Source: a virus. Taken from it: 28,740 bases of DNA. The notes beneath the pieces are model-generated. The model had not been told where the DNA came from. It searched no databases and worked only from the letters and a program-made list of their open reading frames with translations. The first letter of the stretch is position 1. Each line of letters starts with the position of its first letter. A program made the translations under genes and the position numbers. Positions 6,202 through 15,211 of this stretch are shown one piece after another. The stretch lies in the IMG/VR virus record IMGVR_UViG_3300025146_000052, positions 1-28,740 of that record. One strand, written 5' to 3'.

Positions 6202-8337
6202 TTAGTACGCCACTGCCGCTACGACATCCTGATCCCCGTAGACGTATGCCGACCCGCCGATGTTTTCAGCGTTACCCGCCGTCTGCCAGGCCTCCAGCGA
6301 GTCGCCGTCCGCCAGCGTTGTCTCCGTGAAGGCGTCAACGGCGGCATCGCGGCTCCCAGAGTTCACGGTGATGCTGGAGCCGGTGATGGCCGTGCCGTTC
6401 TTTCGCAGTTCGAAGGTCGCGTTGGCGGCCAGGTTGCTCTCGAAGCGGATATACCAGTTGTTGATTCGGACAGCTTCATTTGTCCAAGGACTCTTGTACA
6501 CCCAGTCGTCGTCCAACGTAGCGTTGTTGGTCGCGGCAGGCAGGGCTTTCTTGAGGACGAGACGCAACGGCCCCCAGGGCACCTCGCCGATCTTGCCGGT
6601 GTGCGCAGCGTCCGTGTGATCAGGGTGTGCGGTAGCGCTCCCTTCGTGCGTCACAAGCTCTGTGCTGAGCGTGTAGCCCGTATGCGGGTCGGCAGCTCCG
6701 GTGTGGGCGCTATCGGCTGCCGCGTAATCGGTTGCCAGCTCATCGATAGCGGCCTGAACGGTGGTAGCGGCGACGCTGCCCGCTGGGACGTTACTGATCG
6801 CGCTCGCGTCGTGGGCGTCGACGGCATCCCCGAGGTGATCGCCGACCGGATCGTCCGTGAGGTCGGCGTAGGCGAGCACCTCCTGGACCCAGCCAGCCGC
6901 CAGCTTGCCGCCCGCGCCCGCCTTCGGGATTGCATTGGCTCCCGGCGTTGCCGTCGCTACTTCGTCGGCGCCACCGTGGGTGTGGCGCGAGGCATGGCCA
7001 CTCACGTCCACGCCATCCACGGTCTTGCCCGCCGCCATGACGATGTTCTGCACCAATGTCAGATCTTGGTTCTGCTCGATGGTGAACGCAAGCTGCGAGA
7101 GCGCGCTGCCGTTCGGGACGGTGAAGAACTCCAGCCTGCTACCACGTGCCGTGGCAGTCCACGCCTCCGTCGTAATGGCGTCTATGTAAGGGCCACGCTT
7201 GAAACCCGACTGATAGCCATACCAAGCGAACTCGCCGATTATATCCTCGGCAAGTACATCGCTTGGGGCGGCGATGGTGCCTCGCGCACGGCCAATATGG
7301 AGGCCTGCGTTAGCAGCCGCGCCATAACCACGAGCGCGCACAATCGGGCCGCCGTCTTTTTCAACGGTGAGTATCCCCGAAACGTATGAAGCGAGGTGCG
7401 TGGCGAAGTCTGCCCACTTCGGGTCGAGCCCGTCAAAGTGGAAGAGCGCGCCCGCGAGCGACGGGATGGCTAGCCCAGCCCACTTCGGCGTCGCGTTGCC
7501 AACGATGATGAGGCCGCGCGATACGGCTGCCGCGAGGCTGTCGGCGTGATCCACGGAGAGAATGTTGTGGGCCTGGGCATGGTGCGGCGCGCTGTCGCCC
7601 ACGGCCGTGTGCTCGGCTGGCGTCTGGTACTCCGCGTGCAGATCGCCGCTGGCGATGGCCCCGTGTGCGTGAGCGTGATCGCTGCGGGCTGGCGTCGTTG
7701 CGGTCCCATCCGCCTCGCTGGTGCCGACATCGACGGGATAACCAACTGCAGGTGCTGGAAATGGGTGTTGGTGGTCCGCGTGGGACGCGCTCGCCGAGAC
7801 GCCATCGCTGGCGGCGTCCCCGATATCGATCTGTCCCGCAACTGGCCCCAGCCCCGGCGGGCTCGGGCTGCTGGCTGTCTGCTTCGCCGTCGACTGGCGC
7901 CACGTGCCGCCGCCCTCGCTCGTGAAGCGGAGGACGTCGCCCGCGACGGTGACGATGTTGGTCGCGTTGGCCAGGACGAGCGATGCGCCGTGCGTGATCG
8001 TCAGCGCGCCATCGAACTCGAGGATGAGCTCGACACCGGCAGGCCGCGACGCGATGGCCGTGATCGTCATCGTCCCCGTGACGTGGAAGTAGTGCCCGGC
8101 CACGCCGACGGCGAGCGTCGCCGCCGATGGCAGGTCCGCGCCCTTCGTCCAGAGATCCCCGCCCTGCGTCGTGCCGTCGTGCGTGTGCGTCTGCAGGGGC
8201 CCGACGACACCGCCGCCGCCGGCGTCCTGGCGCAGCCTGCCGCTGCTGAAGGCGCGTTCGATCAGCGGCCCGTACTTCTTCATCCATTCCAGGATGTAGC
8301 CGATGGTGCTGGGGACTTCGCCGCCGGGCCATCTCAT
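6202..8337 (-). CDS. Tail fibre protein with His-rich (HxH) repeats
   Basis: The 711-residue product starts in an ATGA overlap with the hub/propeller gene. The N-terminus (about residues 1-45) has an amphipathic helix (GYILEWMKKYGPLIERAF) that may attach to the tail. The rest is Ala/Thr/Gly/Asp rich and carries repeated His clusters such as THTHDG, HADHQH, DHAHAHG, RHTHGG, DPHTGY and HPDHTDAAH. In T4-type fibre tips, HxH motifs coordinate metal ions along a trimer axis. Phage fibres of other groups use the same signature. The C-terminal 90 residues (NATFELRKNGTAITGSS and on) form a beta-rich tip-like domain. The protein most likely forms a trimeric fibre used in host recognition. Confidence 0.7.
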   Translation of the reverse strand: MRWPGGEVPSTIGYILEWMKKYGPLIERAFSSGRLRQDAGGGGVVGPLQTHTHDGTTQGGDLWTKGADLPSAATLAVGVAGHYFHVTGTMTITAIASRPAGVELILEFDGALTITHGASLVLANATNIVTVAGDVLRFTSEGGGTWRQSTAKQTASSPSPPGLGPVAGQIDIGDAASDGVSASASHADHQHPFPAPAVGYPVDVGTSEADGTATTPARSDHAHAHGAIASGDLHAEYQTPAEHTAVGDSAPHHAQAHNILSVDHADSLAAAVSRGLIIVGNATPKWAGLAIPSLAGALFHFDGLDPKWADFATHLASYVSGILTVEKDGGPIVRARGYGAAANAGLHIGRARGTIAAPSDVLAEDIIGEFAWYGYQSGFKRGPYIDAITTEAWTATARGSRLEFFTVPNGSALSQLAFTIEQNQDLTLVQNIVMAAGKTVDGVDVSGHASRHTHGGADEVATATPGANAIPKAGAGGKLAAGWVQEVLAYADLTDDPVGDHLGDAVDAHDASAISNVPAGSVAATTVQAAIDELATDYAAADSAHTGAADPHTGYTLSTELVTHEGSATAHPDHTDAAHTGKIGEVPWGPLRLVLKKALPAATNNATLDDDWVYKSPWTNEAVRINNWYIRFESNLAANATFELRKNGTAITGSSITVNSGSRDAAVDAFTETTLADGDSLEAWQTAGNAENIGGSAYVYGDQDVVAAVAY

Positions 8338-11300
8338 GACGGGATCACCGCGATGCCGTGGGTCGTTTGCGGAACCACACCGAAGTCATAGCTCGTGTGA
8401 CCCGAGAGTGGTAGGAGCGCATCGCTCACGTCCTGCCAGCCGAGACCGACACTCTTTACCACCTGGCTGATGTTGTTCGCGTTGTTCACGCCAGCGCCGA
8501 AGAGATAGAGCGCGCCCTCGGTGGGATTGAAGTCCAGTCCGCCGAAGTAGTTGTCCGTCGTCGCTGGCTGTGGCGGCTTATTGCCGAGTGCGTCGCTGAC
8601 AGTCTGTGTCCACGTTTGTCCCTGATCGGTGCTCTCGTAGATTTGAATGTCGCAAGGAACAACGTCCCGATTTTCCCACATGATGAAGAGCCTGCCGCCG
8701 ACGGGGTCGCCGACCGGCCCGTAGCCGAAGTCAACGCCCGCGCCTTGCTTCGCCTTCGTTAGTCGCGGCACCCAGGAGGCTCCGTTGTCGTCGCTCGTCC
8801 AGACGTTGAAGTCCCCGTTGCTTTCCTGCCATCCGATCTGGACGATCCGGTTGCTCGCCAGCATCATCCGATCGAACTTCTTGAAGGCGCCGCCGTTGAC
8901 GAAGAGATTGTTCACGACATTCTTCGTCCAGTTGGCGCCGCGGTCCGTCGTGAACCACGTCACGCAGTTCTTCGATGTGCCGCCGCTTTTGCCCATGATG
9001 GCGATGCGGTTCGGGTTCGTCGGATGCGGGACGACGTGCATGATGCGCTGCTGGTTCACGGTATCCGTGTCGTCTTTGCTCTCCGTCCAGGTGTCGCCGC
9101 TGTCATCCGAATACCAGATCTCCATGTGGCTGCGCGGCGTGGTCCCGCCCACCTCACACGTCACGCCCCAGAGCCGGCCATCTGCGGCTCGACGGATGTC
9201 CTGCCAGGCACGCGTCAGACCGCCCGTGGTCGGTGCCCCATAGAGATCGTCCCAGGCCGCCCCGCCGTCTTTGGTGCGAACGGCGACAGCGTCGTCCTGG
9301 TTGTCCACGCCATCCAGCGGATACCAGAAGGCGAACCAGAGATCGGTTGTAATTGCGCGTATGAAGAAATCGTTCTTGGTGTCGAGGTTCGTTGGGAAGA
9401 CGTGACTCTCGAAATTGCCCACGCCCTCGCGCCATGCGATGAACCGCTCCGTTGGCGAGCTGAGGAGGCCCCCGATGATCACCTTCGCCGCCGTGCTCAT
9501 CTGCGCCACCGGCCCGATCGCTACATCCTTCCCCTGCGCGCCCACCACCGGCCACGCCGTCATGCCCGGCAGCACGGCGGCGACCGTCACCAGGTCATCG
9601 AAGCTCTTGACGATGGCGCCGTTACCCGCCGCGTCCTCGATCGCGAGCAGGTGGCATTCGACGGTCGTCAGCCCCTCAGCCTCCTCACGCATCCACAGCC
9701 CTTCATTCGGCGTGAAGCCAACGTCCAGCACGTTCGCCTGGAGGGTGCAGACCGGCACGCCGGTCGTGCCGTCGATGTGCCATACGTCGCGGTTGTTGAA
9801 GAGGGCGTGGAAGCGGCCTGGCCCTGTGTTCCCAGGCAGCACGACGCGCCCCGGCGTCGTCAGCCCCGCCGTGAGGCCCGTCGCGCGCTTCCAGTTGACC
9901 GGCTCGAAGGGCGAATTCGTCAGGTAGATCGGGCGAACGCCGGAGTCGGACGCAGTGTAGTTCTCCAGGATGATGATGAGCCCGCCGCCATCGCCACGGT
10001 CGACGGCATCGACGATGGCGAGGTTCGTGCTGCCGCTGCCGAGGTCGGTCTGCAGCTCGCCGCCGAAGACGGAGGCCAGGCCATGCACGCTGGTATCGAA
10101 CCACCCGATGAACGGCCGCCCGTTGCCGACGACGCCGGTGCCGCCGAAAACCCAGGTCCCGCCGGCCCCCGGCAGGCCCAGCTTCTTGCCGATGATGGTC
10201 GAGAGCGAAAGCGATGTGCGGAAGTCGGCGATGAGCACGAAACTCGCGCCGTAGTCGGTCGAGACGTACAGATTGGCCTGCACGTCCAGCACCCAGACCT
10301 TCGACGGGTCGCGCCAGTCCCACTGCACATCGGCGATGGCAATACTGTTCGCCGCCTTCACCGAGGTGGGCGCCGTCACGCAGCCGTCGGTGGTGCGGTA
10401 GATCTGGCCGTTCAGCCGGCCGAACACGGCGTAGCCGGTGTGGACGCCGTCGGGCGGCGCAGCGGCGACCGTCGTAATGTCCGTGCCCGTCTGGAAGTTC
10501 CAGTTCTCGCCCCCGTCCATCGAGGCCGCGAAGCGCGTGCCCAGCGCCGCGAAGAGCGCCACGACGATCGCGTCCGTCCCTTCCGGCGTGACGTTGATCT
10601 CCTGTATCACCGTCGCCGTCAGCCCCGCTTCGTTCATCACGACCAGCGTCACCGTCAGCACGTCGCCCGACATGGCGGTCGGGTTGATCCGCACGGTAAA
10701 CTTCTCGGCTGTCTGAGCATCGATGTCGGGCGAGTCGGCTGCGTCCTGATCGCCCGACCAATCGAAGGTCAGCACCTCATTGGCATTGTCCGGCTGGTAG
10801 CTGCCCGAGGCATCGAGCGTGACGAACGTGTAGCGCTGGGCGCCGAGAGGCTGGTTCTCCGCCGTGAAGGTGAACTGCGCGATCGGGTTGACGTTGATCG
10901 TGCCGCCGAACTGCGGGCCGCCGCGCAGGTCACAGACCGTGGTATCCGAAGCCGCGTTGTGCGTGATGCCCCAGATTAGCCAGTTCCCCGACACGCCCCA
11001 CTCCGGCGCATCGATGTTGAGCGTCATCCCGATCTCCAGCTCCATGTCCATCGGGATGGTGACGCGGAACGATTGCGGTATCCGGCCGTGCTCACCGGCG
11101 ATGCGGATCGCCGCCGCCAGCGCCTTCGCGGTGTCCCAGATCAGCGGGATGCTGAACGTATCAGGGATCTGTTTGCCGGCGGCCAGCGGCGGCTGCGCCA
11201 GCGAGGTGTCGGAGAGCGTGACCGTCGCGCTGATGTCCGTGCCGTCGGCCAGCCGGGCGCCCAGGACGGTGATCTGCGTGCGATACCAGCCGGGGTCTTC

Positions 11301-11969
11301 GGTCACGCCGCCTTCGAGGATGCGCATGGTCGGCGTGTCGGTGGTGCTGTACTTGCGGAAGTAGGACGCCGACGGCTGGCCCTCATAGCGCCCGACCACC
11401 ACCTGGCCGCTGCCCGTCTCGCGCACGCGCAGGCCGTCGATCTTCATCAGCTCGGTGAGCTGCGCCATGCCGGTGCCGGCCATGAGGATCGCATCGACCG
11501 CCAGCGTGTACGCGGGCACGCCCGACAGGTCGTAGTTGAGGATGTTCACGTCGGCGAAGATCGCCGCGATCGCCTGCGCGACCGTCAGCCCGCCGACATC
11601 GCGCTCCACGTCGAAGGTCGCGCGCACCAGCTTCCACAGCTCGCCCGCGCAGTCGAGCTGCCCCTTCGCCACGCCCGGCCGGCCGCGCTGCTGCACCGTG
11701 CCGGTGAAGACGCGCCGCGAGAGGCCGTCGTAGCCCAGATCGACGTGAACCGGGTAGCCGTCCTTGATCCAGTCCACGCCCCGGTTCATCTCGAGCGTGC
11801 AGACCGGGCACGGCTGATCCAACGATTCCTGGTAGCGGATGTCGCCGATGCCGGGGATGCCCAGCGCCGTCGTCGGGTTCAACGGGATGATCGGGATGTT
11901 GGCGATACGGACGCGGTGGTAGGCGGTGCGGTTCGGGGCGAGGATGCGGTCCGCGAGTGTGTCGACCAT
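8334..11969 (-). CDS. Tail hub-like protein fused to PKD and BNR/Asp-box propeller domains
   Basis: The 1211-residue product begins with a region of about 345 residues resembling tail hub/baseplate proteins (gpD/gp27-like). Features there are QPCPVCTLEMNRG, FTGTVQQRG and a segment about a Cys-containing GQLDCAGELWKLV. A PKD/Ig-like domain follows (about 355-460), with VTLDASGSYQPDN and LTFDWSGDQ. From about 470 to the end it contains repeated Asp-box motifs: SMDGGENWNF, STDYGASF, SDDSGDTWTE, TTDRGANWTK, SDDNGASWVP and STDQGQTWTQ. These mark a sialidase-type beta-propeller. Asp boxes are structural, so this does not prove glycosidase activity. The role is probably to link the tail tip to host surface glycans. 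Start: ATG at 11969 with only a weak ribosome site. Confidence 0.7.
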   Translation of the reverse strand: MVDTLADRILAPNRTAYHRVRIANIPIIPLNPTTALGIPGIGDIRYQESLDQPCPVCTLEMNRGVDWIKDGYPVHVDLGYDGLSRRVFTGTVQQRGRPGVAKGQLDCAGELWKLVRATFDVERDVGGLTVAQAIAAIFADVNILNYDLSGVPAYTLAVDAILMAGTGMAQLTELMKIDGLRVRETGSGQVVVGRYEGQPSASYFRKYSTTDTPTMRILEGGVTEDPGWYRTQITVLGARLADGTDISATVTLSDTSLAQPPLAAGKQIPDTFSIPLIWDTAKALAAAIRIAGEHGRIPQSFRVTIPMDMELEIGMTLNIDAPEWGVSGNWLIWGITHNAASDTTVCDLRGGPQFGGTINVNPIAQFTFTAENQPLGAQRYTFVTLDASGSYQPDNANEVLTFDWSGDQDAADSPDIDAQTAEKFTVRINPTAMSGDVLTVTLVVMNEAGLTATVIQEINVTPEGTDAIVVALFAALGTRFAASMDGGENWNFQTGTDITTVAAAPPDGVHTGYAVFGRLNGQIYRTTDGCVTAPTSVKAANSIAIADVQWDWRDPSKVWVLDVQANLYVSTDYGASFVLIADFRTSLSLSTIIGKKLGLPGAGGTWVFGGTGVVGNGRPFIGWFDTSVHGLASVFGGELQTDLGSGSTNLAIVDAVDRGDGGGLIIILENYTASDSGVRPIYLTNSPFEPVNWKRATGLTAGLTTPGRVVLPGNTGPGRFHALFNNRDVWHIDGTTGVPVCTLQANVLDVGFTPNEGLWMREEAEGLTTVECHLLAIEDAAGNGAIVKSFDDLVTVAAVLPGMTAWPVVGAQGKDVAIGPVAQMSTAAKVIIGGLLSSPTERFIAWREGVGNFESHVFPTNLDTKNDFFIRAITTDLWFAFWYPLDGVDNQDDAVAVRTKDGGAAWDDLYGAPTTGGLTRAWQDIRRAADGRLWGVTCEVGGTTPRSHMEIWYSDDSGDTWTESKDDTDTVNQQRIMHVVPHPTNPNRIAIMGKSGGTSKNCVTWFTTDRGANWTKNVVNNLFVNGGAFKKFDRMMLASNRIVQIGWQESNGDFNVWTSDDNGASWVPRLTKAKQGAGVDFGYGPVGDPVGGRLFIMWENRDVVPCDIQIYESTDQGQTWTQTVSDALGNKPPQPATTDNYFGGLDFNPTEGALYLFGAGVNNANNISQVVKSVGLGWQDVSDALLPLSGHTSYDFGVVPQTTHGIAVIPS

Positions 11970-11989
11970 CTATCTCAGCGGCCCAACAG

Positions 11990-12394
11990 CTAGCGTCCCA
12001 ACAGGTGCAGCCAGACGTGGAAGCGCTCGCCCGCGCCCCCGGCCGGGTGCTGCGACCACGCCGGTGGCGCGGAGCTGATCCGCGCGGCCCGCACCTTCTT
12101 GCAGTAGACGCTGACGGTCCGTGCCCAGGCGTCGATGACGTCGAACTCCAGATTGTCCAGCGCCACGAGCTGGTCGCGCGTGGTCTTCGTGCACCAGAAG
12201 TGGAGCATCATCGGCTCCGCGCCATCTGCGCCCAGCGAGTATTTGCCGAGCCGGGTGTTGATCGTCGTCGCCGCCGTCGCCAGCGCTATCGGGTTGTGCT
12301 CGATGTACCGGCCCTCCTGCACTTCCGGCCAGGCGCTATCCGTTAGCGGCTCGTCGCCGCTGGGCAGCACTGTGCCGTTCACGGTCCAGCTCAT
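11990..12394 (-). CDS. Distal tail region protein (134 aa)
   Basis: The product starts MSWTVNGTVLPSGDEPLTDS in an ATGA overlap with the tape measure stop. The middle contains LGKYSLGADGAEPMMLHFWC, and a beta-rich part runs VIDAWARTVSVYCKKV. Gene order (tape measure, this gene, hub-like gene) matches the distal tail protein slot of siphoviruses. The protein is shorter than typical Dit proteins, about 250 residues or more, and could match only the N-terminal ring domain. The assignment rests mainly on position. Confidence 0.5.
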   Translation of the reverse strand: MSWTVNGTVLPSGDEPLTDSAWPEVQEGRYIEHNPIALATAATTINTRLGKYSLGADGAEPMMLHFWCTKTTRDQLVALDNLEFDVIDAWARTVSVYCKKVRAARISSAPPAWSQHPAGGAGERFHVWLHLLGR

Positions 12395-14340
12395 GGCGAG
12401 AACACGCCTCCTCCGGCGAAGCTGCCTTGCAGCCCGGTCAGCCGCAGCGAGCCGTCCAGCTCATCTCTGATCTGGCGCGCCAGCTTGCGCATCTGCTGCT
12501 CGCCGATCTCCGAATCGGCCGTCACGTGGATCTCAATCTGGTTGACCACGCTGGGCCGTTGGGATGGCGGCGTGATCCGCTCGCCGCCATGGACGAGGGC
12601 GAGCATGGGCGCGCCCAGCGCCCCAGGCACGGTACCGCCGTGCCTGAAGGCGCCGCCGATGCGATGGCCGTCCTCCGTCCGCTCCGGCCCGCCGGGGACG
12701 GTACCCGGCCCGCCGCTTCCGATGAGCGGGATGTTTGGTATCTCGGGGCCGCCGCCGCCGAACGGATTCAGGAAGCCCGCCACGTCCTGCGCTTTGCGCA
12801 GCCCCTCCAGCATCGTGTTGATCCCGCCGATCACGGCATTCAGCGCATCGATGATTAGGTTTTTCGCCGCAATGAACGGCGTGGCCAGCGCGTCCTTGAT
12901 CGCCGCTCCCGCCAGCTTGATGACCAGGCCGATGCCCTCAAGCTGTGTGCCGACCAGGTCCTTGATGAACGTCAGCCGATCGGCAACCAGGTTCTTTATC
13001 CCATCCCAGACGCCGCTCCAGTCGCCCTGCAGCAGCGCGCCAAAGATGCGGAACACGTCGCGCACCGTGTCGAGCGCGTTCTCCACCACCAGCCGGATCA
13101 CCTCCAGCCGGTTCTCGATGATGGCTCTGATCGTATCCCAGTTCTCACGGATGAACTGCACGATGCCGCCGATGACCGCGACGATCACCTCGTCTACGAA
13201 GCCCAGCTTCTCATCGACCACGGCGGCGACGCGGTTGAAGACCTCCTCAGTCTTCGCCTTGATCTGATCCCAGTTCTTGCGCAGGAAGCCGATGGCCAGG
13301 ATGATCCCGGCGATGGCCGCCACGGCCAGTGAGGCCGGCCCCAGGGCCAGAGCGACCGCTGCGCCGATGGCCACGATAGCGGCTACCATCGCGATCTTGT
13401 TCGTCAGAATGAATTCGAAGAGCGGCTTCAGCGTTTCCAGCCCGCTCTTGAACAAATCGAAAAATGTGCTGATCGTCCCCCGGTGCGCCTGCAGGAAGTC
13501 GGTGAAGCCGCGGATGGCGCCGACGACCTTCTCGCTGAAGAGCTGGGCGAAGCGCTCGATGTCGTCCTGGTGGCCGGCTAAGAAGTTGGCCAGCGCGGTG
13601 GCCGCCACAGTTAGGATGGGCAGCAGCGCCGTCCCGATCGCCTCCTTCACGTTGCCGATCTGGGTGCCAAGAATCTTCATCTTCCCAGCGAAGGTTTCGC
13701 CGGCGGCGCGCGCGCTGTTCCCGAACTCCGTCTGCAGCTCCTGCAGGATCACCTTCTGGGCAGACATGATGTCGCCAGACGCCACGAACGCCTTGATCTG
13801 TTTCTCCTGCGCATCCGTGAGCTGGACGCCGACGCGCCGCAGCGCCGTGACGCCGCCGATAGGATCGTTCAGCGCCTTGCCCAGCCGCATAGCAGCCTCT
13901 ACTGGATCGCCGCCCAGCGCAGTCGCCATATCGAGCGCCGCTTCAGTCGCCTGCGGGAATACGTCCTTACCAACCTTTGTGAAGGTCAACAGCATGTTCT
14001 CGGCGGACTGGATCACCTCGTCGTCCACCGGGATGACACGCGACAGGCTGTTCGCCAGATCGGAGACGGCCTTTGCCGAGACGCCGGCCACGCCCTTCGT
14101 GGAGGCGAGCACGGCATTCGTCTGCGCCTGGATGCGCTGCGCTTCGGCGGCCTCCTGAACGAAGCCCTTCAGGGCGACAACGGCCACGCCCAGGCCGACG
14201 GCGGCGCCGGCTGCGCCTATCTTCAGGGCCGAGCCCAGTGTGCTCCCCAGGCCCGTCGCCTTGCCGCGCACGCGATCGAGCACGCCACTCGCATCGTCGC
14301 GGGCCTTGATGATAATCGCCAGTTCCGCCGCAGTCGCCAT
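12391..14340 (-). CDS. Tape measure protein
   Basis: The 649-residue product begins MATAAELAIIIKARDDASGV, a start typical of the TP901/PhageMin tail tape measure family. It has a Gly/Ala-rich N-terminal segment and long helices (AGETFAGKMKILGTQIGNV). A hydrophobic block lies around AIVAIGAAVALALGPASLAV, and helical repeats follow with VRDVFRIFGALLQGDWSG. The C-terminus is a Gly/Pro-rich segment with GGTVPGALGAPMLALVHGGE, also common in this family. Tape measure proteins set tail length and exit with DNA. At 649 residues and about 1.5 Angstrom per residue, a tail near 100 nm is implied (rule of thumb). It lies directly after the chaperone frameshift pair, as in lambda. Confidence 0.85.
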   Translation of the reverse strand: MATAAELAIIIKARDDASGVLDRVRGKATGLGSTLGSALKIGAAGAAVGLGVAVVALKGFVQEAAEAQRIQAQTNAVLASTKGVAGVSAKAVSDLANSLSRVIPVDDEVIQSAENMLLTFTKVGKDVFPQATEAALDMATALGGDPVEAAMRLGKALNDPIGGVTALRRVGVQLTDAQEKQIKAFVASGDIMSAQKVILQELQTEFGNSARAAGETFAGKMKILGTQIGNVKEAIGTALLPILTVAATALANFLAGHQDDIERFAQLFSEKVVGAIRGFTDFLQAHRGTISTFFDLFKSGLETLKPLFEFILTNKIAMVAAIVAIGAAVALALGPASLAVAAIAGIILAIGFLRKNWDQIKAKTEEVFNRVAAVVDEKLGFVDEVIVAVIGGIVQFIRENWDTIRAIIENRLEVIRLVVENALDTVRDVFRIFGALLQGDWSGVWDGIKNLVADRLTFIKDLVGTQLEGIGLVIKLAGAAIKDALATPFIAAKNLIIDALNAVIGGINTMLEGLRKAQDVAGFLNPFGGGGPEIPNIPLIGSGGPGTVPGGPERTEDGHRIGGAFRHGGTVPGALGAPMLALVHGGERITPPSQRPSVVNQIEIHVTADSEIGEQQMRKLARQIRDELDGSLRLTGLQGSFAGGGVFSP

Positions 14341-14351
14341 GTGTTAGTCCA

Positions 14352-15064
14352 TCACCAGCGCTGGCCGTCGGACATCGCTTCCAGTATCTTCAACTGCCGC
14401 TCCAGCTCGAGCTCCTGTATCCAGCCGTTCACAAGCCCGAGCGCCTGCGAGACCGTGTGGGGCATCAGCCTCCACTCCGCGATCGTTGGCTTGACGCCGG
14501 CTGACACCATCTGCTGGGCCTCTACGATGGCTGCCCACTTGCGGCGTAGTCGCCCCGGTGGATGGCGGCCATATCGCTCTCCGCGATACCATCCCCGGAG
14601 CTCGGCGCTTCCCCCTCCGTGATGACGCTCAGCTCAACGATCTGCCGCGCCGCCCAGCGCCGCGTGTGGCGGTCCAGCTCGCTCTTCGTCTCATCGTCGC
14701 AGGGGATATCGTCGTAGTGAACCACACCCTTGCCCCGCCAGGAGACGAGCCCGTAGCGGATCAGCGTACCGACGTGGAGTCCGGTGAGCGGGTCGGCCGG
14801 CTGCGCCGCCGCCAGGCGCTCGGCCTCTTTCACGAGGTCGGACTTCTCGGCCTCTCCGTTTTCTTTTCCTTGCGGCGTCCCGCCAAAGCCCGCGACGGCC
14901 TGCAGCGCATCCAGCGTCTCCCCACCGTAGCGCAGCGCGTACTCCTTCACTGCCGCCGTCTCGGCCTCCTCCAGCTCGTCGTCCGAAAGACACCGGAACG
15001 ACATGTAGCAGCCTCCCTGGTGTGGGATGGCCCGCTCTTCGGGTGGCATGTGCTTGACCAGCAT
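14352..15064 (-). CDS. Tail assembly chaperone pair with -1 frameshift (gpG and gpGT-like)
   Basis: The ATG at 15064 has AGGAGGT nine bases upstream; the frame extends beyond it but the earlier part lacks a ribosome site. The zero-frame product (14522-15064, 180 aa) starts MLVKHMPPEER. It has an acidic helical middle (DDELEEAETAAVKEY) and ends before the stop at 14522. The -1 frame is open across the overlap and continues to a TGA at 14352 with a strongly protein-like helical sequence (KWAAIVEAQQMVSAGVKPTI and ELELERQLKILEAM). A slip at the G5 run (14611-14615) would give a 237-residue fusion. Lambda gpG/gpGT and most siphoviruses use this arrangement just before the tape measure gene to coat the tape measure protein during tail assembly. 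Confidence 0.75.
14611..14615 (-). other. Predicted -1 slippery run in the chaperone gene
   Basis: On the minus strand the zero-frame codons are GAG GGG GAA (residues 150-152 of the chaperone), giving a run of five G. The P-site Gly tRNA on GGG can slip back one base and still pair perfectly, and the next -1 codon is GGA. It is not a perfect X-XXY-YYZ heptamer. An alternative weaker slip is CGG GGC at 14552-14557. The -1 frame has no stop between these sites and the end of the T-like extension, so either could serve. Confidence 0.5.
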
Positions 15065-15093
15065 CGTTCGCGTACCTCCTGAGAAACTAAGAA

Positions 15094-15148
15094 AGCGTGC
15101 CGGACAGGATGCAAGACCGCTCTCGCGGTTCACAACCTCCGGCACGCT
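15094..15148 (-). promoter_or_regulatory. Nested stem-loop with GNRA-type loop in the chaperone leader
   Basis: AGCGTGCCGGA (15094-15104) pairs perfectly over 11 bp with TCCGGCACGCT (15138-15148). Inside it, ACCGC and GCGGT (15116-15129) form a second 5-bp stem capped, on the transcribed minus strand, by the tetraloop GAGA, a GNRA type. A T-rich run (TTTCTTAGTTTCT) and then the chaperone ribosome site follow. GGCACGCTCA occurs twice in tandem at 15141 and 15152. It may act as a partial terminator or attenuator between the major tail genes and the chaperone, or as a protein-binding leader. Confidence 0.6.
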
Positions 15149-15211
15149 CAAGGCACGCTCACAAGGGAGGTGGCGCGCGGCACGCAGCCCGCGCCGTATT
15201 CGGTTGTCGCT

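Noticed and set aside
6082-7389. 435-residue plus-strand ORF
   Set aside because: Antisense of the fibre gene; Arg/Val/Gly-rich composition typical of GC-rich shadows.
9024-10979. 651-residue plus-strand ORF
   Set aside because: Antisense of the hub/propeller gene with Arg/Asp/His-rich low complexity; the minus frame has recognisable domains.
12624-12646. 9-bp inverted repeat in the tape measure gene
   Set aside because: It lies in a conserved Gly/Pro/Val-rich segment of GC-rich codons and can be explained by coding content.
14344-14592. 82-residue minus ORF as the T-like chaperone extension
   Set aside because: It is the +1 frame and looks like noise; the -1 frame gives the coherent helical sequence.
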